Part shown: positions 46,990 to 55,801 of the stretch, in pieces
How the letters are laid out: each line of letters starts with the position of its first letter
Numbering within the stretch: the first letter of the stretch is position 1
Source: Tremella fuciformis
Taxonomy: Eukaryota > Basidiomycota > Tremellomycetes > Tremellales > Tremellaceae
NCBI GenBank assembly: GCA_032768795.1
Contig: CP136490.1
Span: 6,200,001-6,264,000, forward strand
DNA length: 64,000 nucleotides
Direction: 5' to 3'
Made by a program: the position numbers and the translations under genes
The notes under the pieces: model-generated
Database searches by the model: none
Seen by the model: the letters and a program-made list of their open reading frames with translations, nothing else
Told to the model about the DNA's origin: nothing

Positions 46990-47539
46990 TGTTACGACCG
47001 AGACCTAGGGGGTGACAAGCCCTGGGTCCAGTGGACGACGAAGACTGATAACGAAGTGAAGTCGCAAAGGTGGACGGACGATGATGATAGGTTCGACTCT
47101 TTACGTAAGTGCGCGAGAGCGCGAGTCACCTAGACGAAGATTGTGAGAGTAACTTATGGGATGTAACTTATGGGATGTAACTTATGGGATGTAACTTATG
47201 ATAATTCATCGACGAAGAAGGCTCCTACGTACTCAGAGGGGGGGTATATATCCTTCTTTGTCTCTCCGATTTGCCACCCAGCTGCTTACTAAGCAGTTTT
47301 CCTGTATCCAATATAAGGTGGAGGCTTTGTAAGCATTTGCCACTCAGTTGGATAAATAGCCAACAGCTGCTGAGTAAGCAGGTGGAGGCTTACAAATCAC
47401 CTTGGAGCATTCTCCAGGATTTGCCACTCGCTTATTAAGCAAGGTAGCCTATGATGTGTATATCCTATCTATTCTGATAACGTTTCCCTGATGTGTAATA
47501 ATTCCTCTGATAAGGTCCTTCGTGTACAGGTACGTAACA
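46990..47539 (-). repeat. Gypsy 5' LTR (550 bp, three 14-bp repeats)
   Basis: As the other copy but with three ggatgtaacttatg units (about 47158-47200). In element orientation it should hold the promoter; ataattcatcgac at 47201-47213 pairs with the primer-binding site beside the LTR. Confidence 0.92.
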
Positions 47540-47544
47540 TCAAG

Positions 47545-50500
47545 GGAAAGAAGGGGGAGAAGAAGTGCACCTGGTGCACATACAAGGGACATGAGGAGAA
47601 GGAGTGTCGGAAGAAGGCAGCAGGGGAGCCATCCAAAGCCCAAGTCCTTGAGGCGACAAAAGCTCTGAAGCAGAAGGGCACGATCAACAACATAGAAGCT
47701 CGGTCTCCTTCACCGGAGTACTTTGGTTCGATTTCTGCATTCTCTGCCCTTTACTCTGCCGCATCGCCATCTACTAAGGATCCTCTCATCTTCCTCCTCG
47801 ACACAGGAGCTACTCATCATGTGGTCTCACACCGCAAGCTCCTCTCCGACATCAAGAGGCTAGGCAAGCCTCGCATATTCAACCTTGCCAAGTCCGACCG
47901 CACCGTCACAGCATACGAAGTTGGATCAATACGCATCCCTGTATCGAACGGTCACATCAAGCTGCATGATGTTCACTTCATGCCCGATGCCGGACTCAAT
48001 ATCCTGTCCGAGGGCCAGCTTTCTCAAGCCGGGTGGAGCATCAACCTTTCCACGCTTACCCTCTCTCATCCACAATGTACACTCTCGCTGCAACGTCGTG
48101 GAGTCCTTCCCTATGTCGACCTAAATCAGAGGCACGACACGTTACCAACCCTCACACCACTCACTCTCAATGCTGTCACACGCGCAGAATCGCCTATGTT
48201 CAGAGAGCACTGCCGTCTTGGTCACCTCCATCCGACCAAGATCCTTGAGCTATCAACGGAATGGCCCAACCACAACGAGTTGAAGGCCGACACATTCCAG
48301 CTCTCGGATTGCGACTCCTGTCAGCGACAGAAAGCAACTGTTCAACCCAAGCCGGGGCAGAGTGAGCGCGGGAGTGAAGATGGGGAGATGGTTCATGTGG
48401 ACATCGCTGGTCCAATGAATCCATCTGTGCAAGGGAACACATATTACGTGGCAATGGTGGCAGACTGGACAGGAGTCAAAAATGTCAGCCCCATTGCGGA
48501 CAAAGGTCAAGCTTTTGGCCAGCTTCAAGTCTTCATCACCCGACTTGAACGACAATCAGGCGTCAAGGTCAAGATCGTGCGTTCCGACAGAGGAACAGAG
48601 TTTGACTCTACACAAGCTCGAGACTGGTACAACCGCACCGGCATAGTCCACCAGCTCTCACCCCGCTATGTGCACGAACACGCAGGTGTTATAGAACGGT
48701 TCAATCGCACCATCAAGGAGATGACCGCATCTATCCTCGACAAGACACCTCTCGGCCACGCCTTCTGGGACTTTGCCATCCTACATGCTGTTGGCGTCCT
48801 CAACAAGACCACCACTGGTGGCAATGGCAAGTCAGCTTGGACTACCATCACGGGTCGCCAAACAAATCTGGAGTCAATCAGAGAATTTGGCGAGATGGTC
48901 TTTGCCTTCATCCCGGCAGAGACACGCAACAAAGCAGAGCTATCAACGCCAAAAGCAATGCTTGCACGAGTAATTGGCCAAGACCCAAGCACATCTGGCT
49001 GGGTAGTACGGTTCGAGCACGACACAAGGATAGTCAACTGCAGGGATATCAAGACTGCTACGGGCATGGACATCAGCACACCTCTCATGGTTCCAACCCT
49101 TCCACGCAGCCGTCCCACAGTAAATCCTGTCTCTCGTCAACCGCCAATTGCACCTCCTCGACCTCAACCTGCTCTTCCCGCTCCTCCGCCACCTGTCTCT
49201 ACTCAGCAGATCCTCACCACACCTCAAATCACTGAGCAAAGGGGGACTGAGACAGGGGATTCTGCCACGACAGGGGAGAAGCAGCAGCAGAAGGAGAAGA
49301 CACCGGTGCCAGAGGTACCTGCAGCAGCGCCGCAGCAGCCAAGTCCTGCACAACAAGCCACGCCTGCTCCTGCACCCCTAACAAAACCACCTCGTCGCAG
49401 CTCTCGACTCATCACATCTGTCACCATGCACGACACAGATGTTGATCACCTTGACAACTCGCCATTCCTCATGTTCATCTCGGCCAACGACCAGAACCCA
49501 ATGTCACTCCAACAAGCATTGTCTCAGCACGACAACAAGGAGTGGTGGGCTGCGGTTCAGGCAGAGCTGGAGAACCTAGAAGGAAAGCAGACATGGTCAG
49601 AAGTCGTACTGCCAAAGGGAAGAAAGACGGTTGGGAGCAAATGGGTGTTCCAGCGCAAGAAGGATGCAGACGGCCAAATCATCAAGCACAAAGCTCGACT
49701 TGTAGCCAAGGGCTACTCTCAGCAAAGAGGCATCGATTATCTCGAAACCTTTGCGCCAGTCAGCCGTCACACCTCGCTACGCATCCTCCTCACCCTTGGA
49801 GCCGTGCACGACCTTGAGATCATTCAAGCAGATGTTGAGGGAGCATTCCTTAATGGGAAACTCGATGTCGAGCTATACTTGGAGATTCCAGATGGATTCA
49901 AGCCAAGCAAGCCACACTTCAATGCACTGCGGCTGTGGAAAACAATCTACGGTCTCAAGCAGTCTGGACGAGCATGGTGGCAAGAGCTTTCCGACGCTCT
50001 CACCAAAATGGGTTTTGTGCGCGCACAGTCCGACTGGGGTCTTTACACGCTTTTCAGTTCCAATGGCACACCGGCTGTCATCCTCATTGTCTATGTGGAC
50101 GACATTGTCATTGCTGCAAAGAAGACAAGCAATATAGACGCCATCCTTGACAAGCTCGGACGGAAATGGACCATCACTCGACTTGGTCCAGTCCATCACA
50201 TCCTCGGCATGAAAGTTCAGCGTGACAGGGCAAACTGCAAGCTCTGGCTCACCCAAGGCGGGTACATTGACCAGCTCATCGCCCGTTTTCCAAACTTCTT
50301 GCCATCTACGGCACGCCACTCGCCACTCCCAGTCAACCCTCAGACGGATGACGACAAACCTACCTCTCAGCGTCAATACCAAGAACTGGTAGGGTCACTC
50401 CTCTGGCTAGCTGGTTGCACACGACCCGACATTGCCTATGCCGCATCATTTCTTGGACGGTATAGCGCAGATCCCACAGAAGCCCACTGGCAAATGGGTC

Positions 50501-51111
50501 TGCGGGTCATCTCCTACCTCTCGCATTCACGCAACATCGGACTCACTCTTGGCGGCAAACCTCGTTCGCTCGAATGCTACGTCGACTCAGACTGGGGAGG
50601 TTGCAAGGACACACGCCGCTCTACATCGGGACTAGTGGTATTCCTCCACGGATCAGCCGTCAACTGGTCATCCCGAAGACAACAGACTGTCTCTGCCTCA
50701 TCAATGGAGGCAGAGTACATTGCCGCAGCCGAAGCAACGCACGAAGTATCCTGGTTCAGAAGCCTCCTTGGGGAAATGGGCCTGAAGGATCTTGTGAGCA
50801 AGGCAACAGTGCTGCATGTCGACAATCAGAGCGCAATCAAGCTGTCCGGCAACCCCATCACCCACTCTCGAGCAAAGCACATCGACATCAAGCACCACAT
50901 TGTGCGCGAGCAGGTTGCCTTGGGCAACATCACCCTCGAGTACATTGAGACAGCAAAGCAGCGTGCAGACTTGCTCACCAAACCTCTCTCCGGTCCTGTC
51001 CACCTCAAGCAATGCGTCTTCCTTCGCCTGGAAACACCAAAGTCAGGGGAGGTGGCGACCAGGAGCAGCTCAACAGCGACACAGGGGCATATGGTGATGA
51101 GCACACGGTGA
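47545..51111 (+). CDS. Copia gag 3' end and pol, 3' part of split ORF
   Basis: After the duplicated TCAAG the copia frame resumes and stays open for 1188 codons. Zinc knuckle CTWCTYKGHEEKEC; protease LLDTGATHHVV; GAG-pre-integrase REHCRLGHLHPTKI and CDSCQRQKA; integrase VHVDIAGP, RSDRGTEFDS, GVIERFNRTIKEM; RT KHKARLVAKGYSQQ, LETFAPVSRH, VYVDDIVIA; RNase H CYVDSDWGGCKDTRRSTSG, VDNQSAIKLS and TKPL near the end. All domains are complete. With its start cut off by the gypsy insertion it lacks the normal initiation codon, so it is probably silent here. Confidence 0.93.
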   Translation, partial: GKKGEKKCTWCTYKGHEEKECRKKAAGEPSKAQVLEATKALKQKGTINNIEARSPSPEYFGSISAFSALYSAASPSTKDPLIFLLDTGATHHVVSHRKLLSDIKRLGKPRIFNLAKSDRTVTAYEVGSIRIPVSNGHIKLHDVHFMPDAGLNILSEGQLSQAGWSINLSTLTLSHPQCTLSLQRRGVLPYVDLNQRHDTLPTLTPLTLNAVTRAESPMFREHCRLGHLHPTKILELSTEWPNHNELKADTFQLSDCDSCQRQKATVQPKPGQSERGSEDGEMVHVDIAGPMNPSVQGNTYYVAMVADWTGVKNVSPIADKGQAFGQLQVFITRLERQSGVKVKIVRSDRGTEFDSTQARDWYNRTGIVHQLSPRYVHEHAGVIERFNRTIKEMTASILDKTPLGHAFWDFAILHAVGVLNKTTTGGNGKSAWTTITGRQTNLESIREFGEMVFAFIPAETRNKAELSTPKAMLARVIGQDPSTSGWVVRFEHDTRIVNCRDIKTATGMDISTPLMVPTLPRSRPTVNPVSRQPPIAPPRPQPALPAPPPPVSTQQILTTPQITEQRGTETGDSATTGEKQQQKEKTPVPEVPAAAPQQPSPAQQATPAPAPLTKPPRRSSRLITSVTMHDTDVDHLDNSPFLMFISANDQNPMSLQQALSQHDNKEWWAAVQAELENLEGKQTWSEVVLPKGRKTVGSKWVFQRKKDADGQIIKHKARLVAKGYSQQRGIDYLETFAPVSRHTSLRILLTLGAVHDLEIIQADVEGAFLNGKLDVELYLEIPDGFKPSKPHFNALRLWKTIYGLKQSGRAWWQELSDALTKMGFVRAQSDWGLYTLFSSNGTPAVILIVYVDDIVIAAKKTSNIDAILDKLGRKWTITRLGPVHHILGMKVQRDRANCKLWLTQGGYIDQLIARFPNFLPSTARHSPLPVNPQTDDDKPTSQRQYQELVGSLLWLAGCTRPDIAYAASFLGRYSADPTEAHWQMGLRVISYLSHSRNIGLTLGGKPRSLECYVDSDWGGCKDTRRSTSGLVVFLHGSAVNWSSRRQQTVSASSMEAEYIAAAEATHEVSWFRSLLGEMGLKDLVSKATVLHVDNQSAIKLSGNPITHSRAKHIDIKHHIVREQVALGNITLEYIETAKQRADLLTKPLSGPVHLKQCVFLRLETPKSGEVATRSSSTATQGHMVMSTR

Positions 51112-51130
51112 TTGATCTCATTGAGGGGAG

Positions 51131-51247
51131 TGTCGATAGAATCGGAGATAGGGATATCGGGTATAAGGCAATTCAAACAATCCCGTAGCTACCTACATTA
51201 CTCGCGTCTCATAGAAAGAGTATGCGAGCGTCTTTCGACATCCGACA
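51131..51247 (+). repeat. Copia 3' LTR (117 bp)
   Basis: Identical by eye to the 5' LTR. Its right end is 164 bp before the start codon of the AIFM2-like gene, so the element sits in that gene's promoter or leader. Confidence 0.95.
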
Positions 51248-51411
51248 AGGGTGATCTTGCGGGGTCCCACTTCGGTTTGTCACGAGATTGCACGCCGTCA
51301 CACCGAGCAACATATATAGTTGCCATCTCGACAACACCTTTCCCTTCATCACTCGCATCGTCGTCTCTCCTCTTCTGTTTTATCAGATTGAACTCGATCA
51401 TAGACAGCAGC

Positions 51412-52990
51412 ATGTCCGAGTACCAGAACATCGTCATCATCGGCGGTGAGAGATACCCTTTGTCGCCGATGGACCAGATCAGCTGAACCCCTCCTAAGCG
51501 TCGGCTGCCGGACATGTCCTGGCCAACACACTAGTCCCGATCCTGCCTACTACTCATCGGATCATCCTCATCGACGCGTTCGACTACGCATACTGGCCCA
51601 TCGCTGCTCTGCGGGCCGCTGTCGTCCCAGGCGAGCTTGACTTTACTTATTGACGGACCAGCTGATCGTCAGGATGGGAGAACAAGATCGTCCGGCCATT
51701 GACGCAGGAGACTGTCTTTCCCGCAGACTCCATCCACAAGATGGTCAACAACACCCGTGTGGTCGAACTCAAGCCAAACTCGATCGTATTGGACAAGTCC
51801 TTTGAGGGAGGCACCGAGGTGCCTTTCTTTGTAGGTCACCTCAGAGTACCGAGACGTCTGCGGCGTAGCTGATCTGGCCAGAAAGCGATCATAGCCACTG
51901 GCTCCTCGCAGGCCAGTCCAATGCGCGCACAGAACGGCAGCACAAAGGAAGAGACCGTTGCGGCGCTCGTGAAGATGCAGGGCGAGATCAAGGCGGCAGA
52001 GAAGATCGTCATTATCGGTGCTGGGCCTGTGGGATTGGAAGTCGCCGGCGTGAGTCTGATGGTCTCTTGCTTCCTTTGGCTCTCGTGCTGACTTTTAGGA
52101 ACTTCGTGACGCTTATCCCGACAAATCGATCACTATCGTTCACAATGGTCCTCGTGTGCTGGAGGGCGTCCGGCCCGCCAAGGACGTTAGGACCGATGCT
52201 CAATCCTACACGATGCCTACCGTCAACCCCAAGCTTTCTACGGCTCTCGACGGCGCTCTCAAAAGCCTTAACATCGAGGTCATCCTCAATGACCGAGCCG
52301 AAGCGTCTCCAGACTCGCCTGGTGCCTGGGAAGGTGCTTTCGGCGCACAGGGCGGCTTGAAGCAGGTCAAGCTGGCGAGCGGCAAGAGCATAGAGGCCGA
52401 CTATGTGTTCCTCAGTGTCGGAAACAAGTCAAACTCGAACCTCGTCGAGACTGCTGATGCAACTGCGATTGACCACGGGCTCGTCAAAGTGGACGAGTAT
52501 CTGAAGGCAGGTTGCACTATCACTTATGCACTTGAGCAAGCTGACGGCGACAGGTGCAATCTTCCTCCCTTGGCGACTACTTTGCCATCGGGGATGTCTC
52601 AAACACTCCTGGATGGAAGACTGTCCAAGGTGCCAAGGCCGACGCCGAAGGCGTGGCTCCTATGTAAGCACTGCCCTTCATCGACTCGGCAGAGTAAGCG
52701 CTGATAAGCAGTATCGTTGCAGAAGTCAAGGGACAGAAGCCCAAGCCTTACAAGCGGTCGGCCATGCACGGCATGGTCAGTCGTTGCTCACGCTGGCCGT
52801 AAACATTCCCCCTGACCTACAGCTCATACCACTCGGGCCTAACGCGGGTCGGGGCTATGTTACGTTCCCCTACCTCGGCGACGTGACCTTCCCGGAGTTC
52901 ATGGTCAAGGCGGCCAAGGCCAAGACCCTATTCGTGCCGGACCTCTTCATTGGCCTCTTCAAAGGCGCTGAGAAGGTGGAGGCGGCTTGA
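51412..52990 (+). CDS. AIFM2/FSP1-like FAD-dependent oxidoreductase
   Basis: Eight exons: 51412-51445, 51499-51630, 51673-51830, 51882-52049, 52099-52506, 52554-52663, 52712-52775, 52823-52990; 413 aa, phases closed. Two introns (51631-51672 and 52507-52553) read as GC-AG. Two dinucleotide folds are visible: NIVIIGGASAAGHVLA at the N-terminus (FAD) and KIVIIGAGPVGLEVAGEL near residue 150 (NAD(P)H), then SSSLGDYFAIGDVSN, the flavin-contacting GD motif. This is the pyridine nucleotide-disulphide oxidoreductase fold of AIF-like/NDH-2-like proteins; ALRAAVVPGWENKI is typical of AIFM2. No presequence is apparent, so a cytosolic or membrane-surface quinone reductase is plausible. Confidence 0.88.
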
Positions 52991-53226
52991 CGGCCCTACT
53001 AGTCTCACTAGGGGCTGGACACTTGTGAAGGGAGGATTGCCCGTCTCGTATATCGGTGTGATATCGTTCGGTTGTATGGCTCTGTGATTAGATAACTACG
53101 TCAAATGTTCCTGACTTTTCGGACATAAATTCTTTTGACCTCACGTTACTCTTGTCTTGTCTTTTGCTCTCGAGCGTCGCAGAGTCAGCCCACGGTCAAG
53201 GACCCTAGCTGATCGTCGGAGGATAC

Positions 53227-55373
53227 ATGCAGACGGAGCACGCTTCTGGCTCCTCAAGCAGGCGCGAACATGCGGGGCGAACGGCAGCGGTGACGCTGAT
53301 AGTCGGGTCACCCGACCTCCTCCAAGTCGACAAGTCTATAGCCGATGCGTCGCGCAGCACAATGGCTGGCGTCAAGGACTCGCTCGAAGTCGAGATCGAG
53401 AGCCAGACACTCAACCCATTGCGACTCGACATGCGAACCACTCCCGACCGGGGTCGAGGACTATTCGCAACAAGCACCATACCAGCCGGCACACTGCTCG
53501 AAGAAAGCCCCGTGCTGCTGCTCACGAAAGAGCAGTGGGACAGCGGGAAGATGAACGATACCATCCTTGGCGAGTACGGCTTCTGCTGGAGTCAAGGCGG
53601 GATGGCGCTGGGGCTCGGCATGGGCAAGTCATGCCTACCCTCCATCCCGACCAGGCGCTGACGAGCCCAGCTTCGCTTTTCAACCACTCGCCCGCCCCGA
53701 ATGTCAACTATATCCGGAACTTCTCAAAGGGCACCATCACGTTCTTGACGGCGAAGAGGGTCGAAGATGGGGACGAGCTGTGCATCTGTTACACGGCGGA
53801 CGAGAGCAAGCTGTGGTTCGTCCCCTCGGCCGTTAACGGCACGGCGACCTCGTCCGGGGTTCAGGCGCCATCACCGCCCATGAGCCCGCAAGCGCTCGTG
53901 GCGAGCTTTGACGCTCTTTTCGACGAGAGTGAAGAAGATATGCCATTGGCCGAGTCTTCGGCAATGGCTCAGTGTGCTCAATCGGAAGGCGAGACCGGTG
54001 ATGCGGCCGAGGGTCGAAAGCCAAAGAAGGACAAGTCGAAGGATAAGTGGCGGCAACGGTTCCACGAACGAGCAAGGGGGCGAGACGCTGCCAATGCGTC
54101 TAGCATGCGAACGGCAGACGATCATCCTGGTCCTCCTGACGCCTCGCAGGGCCGGACTGCTTCAACACCATTGACTGCGACCTCATCCGATACGGCGGCA
54201 ACACGACGAAGGCGAATACAGCAGAGCGGACTTGATCCTGAGCTAAGGTGGGAGACAGCTGGCGAGGGAGAAGAAGATCACCTGGCATGGGGTGCGATGG
54301 AGCGCGTCAAAGGTCCCACAGAGCTGGAAGAGGATGCGGAACGGGAGGACGAATCTCTCAGTGAGTCGTATAAGTGGTGCTGAACGATCACTGACTCGCA
54401 GTGGACGTGTGGGTCGTACAGGTCGCCGAACCTCGTCTGACCAGGGTCTTGCTTGAGTGAGCTGAGGGATCGCTTCGGGCTGCATGAGAGACTGCTGATG
54501 CATAGCTTCATCCGTGATCGCTTAGGAGTGGACCCGCTTATGCGGCACCTGAGAAGGGTATCGAATCAACGGACTCCAGATGGCACAACTTCCCTCGTTG
54601 CGCTCTGTCGCGCCGACACCTCATCAGCGGCCGAGCTGCAGGCCCAGCTCTCTAGCTACGACGCCTCCCTCGCCGCTCTTACCCTTTCTCTCCTATCCGT
54701 CCCATCCAGCGCCGCCCATTCAGCCGAACAACTATCACGCAAATCTGCCTTCTGGCCCATCGTGTACGCGCCCCTCACGCCCAAACCCACTTCATCCGCC
54801 GACTGGTCCCCCGACCGAGCCGCATGGGTTCGCGCCGGCCTCAATCGCGTCCTCGCGCTTGCTCTCGCTGCCAAAGCCCGCGGAGAGGTCCCCGCGGCCG
54901 CGTGGGCATGTGCGGCCCCTCCGCCTCTCTGGCCAACGGGAGACAACTCTATCCCGCCCACTACGGGCATGCGCGCGGGCGCACACGACATGCGCGAGAC
55001 GGAGCCGCACCCTCTCCGGCACGCCGTCCTGAACTGCATCGCGCGCATCGCGCATCTCCGCACCGTACCGCCGTTCACGGAGGGCAGCGGCCCAGCGCGC
55101 AACGGCGCGGACTACCTGCTCACTTCGCTCTCGCTGTTCGTGACGCACGAGCCGTGCGTCATGTGCGCCATGGCCCTCTTGCACAGTCGGGTGCGGGAGG
55201 TGTACTTCGTGTTTGGGCGCGAGACGGGGGGCGGGCTGGCTGGGTGCGGAGGGGCGTGGGGGATTGGCGGGCGGAAAGACCTGAATCATCGTTTCGACGT
55301 GTGGAGATGGACCGGCGAGGTGGGCGAGGGACTGCGGCGGGCGCTGGAGATCGACGACGTCGTACAGATCTGA
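53227..55373 (+). CDS. TAD3: SET-domain / TAD3 deaminase fusion protein
   Basis: Exons 53227-53623, 53671-54360, 54402-54456, 54506-55373; 669 aa with closed phases; the first intron has a GCAAGT donor. Residues about 60-215 are a SET domain: RGRGLFATSTIPAGTLL, ILGEYGFCW, ASLFNHSPAPNVNY and GDELCICYT. After a charged linker comes the TAD3 N-terminal motif VWVVQVAEPRLTRVLL and LMRHLRRVS, then a deaminase domain with HPLRHAVLN (HAV, no catalytic Glu, as expected for the non-catalytic subunit) and THEPCVMCAMALLHSRV with LNHRFDVW. TAD3 pairs with TAD2 to make inosine at wobble position 34 of tRNAs. The linking intron (54361-54401) has canonical ends and joins the two halves in frame. Confidence 0.82.
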
Positions 55374-55801
55374 TCGCGATACAAGGAGAATGCAGTGAAT
55401 GTTCAAGCACATGCATACAGGTGTTTCTTCGTGCACTTGACGATGACGGGAGAGGAACGAACACTCCCTGCCAGATCGCCACTAAAAGCTAGATACCATG
55501 ATGTCTGCCGTTCTTTCTTGTCAACAGGGAATTCCAATTCAAATACTTCGGATGTCCGTTCTTCCCAGCACCCCTCACGCTTCCACAATCCACAAAGGGC
55601 GTTGTACATCGTAGCAGGGCAGAGGCGGGTTGAAAATCGGACGGTAGGAAAGGACGAGGGGTTCAAATTTGCTCTATTTTTCTTAAGGTCGAGGCGAAGC
55701 CGGTCGAATGCAGGGTTACAAGAATCGTTATGCCACAGAAAGGTTGAATCGAGATGAAGAGGGGATAGGGTATGAGGGCTGAGTGATCGCGGAGTACCGC
55801 C

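Larger units (their letters stand above)
41744..47539 (-). mobile_element. Ty3/gypsy chromovirus nested in the copia element
   Basis: LTRs at 41744-42335 (592 bp) and 46990-47539 (550 bp) start tgttac and end gtaaca; the element is flanked by TCAAG (41739-41743 and 47540-47544). Transcription is leftward, so the right copy is its 5' LTR. Gag and pol ORFs are both intact, and pol ends in a chromodomain, placing it among chromoviruses. The LTRs differ, as far as I can see, only by three 14-bp repeat units, so this insertion is very young. It landed inside the copia gag. Confidence 0.95.
39971..51247 (+). mobile_element. Ty1/copia LTR retrotransposon, interrupted by a gypsy element
   Basis: Two 117-bp LTRs (39971-40087 and 51131-51247) read identical, begin tgtcg and end cgaca, and are flanked by a 5-bp direct repeat AGGGT (39966-39970 and 51248-51252). 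A single gag-pol frame with integrase before reverse transcriptase defines copia order. A purine-rich tract ttgaggggag abuts the 3' LTR. Identical LTRs imply recent insertion. Removing the inner gypsy element and one TSD copy leaves one uninterrupted frame of 1480 codons including stop, so the element was intact until the second insertion. Confidence 0.95.
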
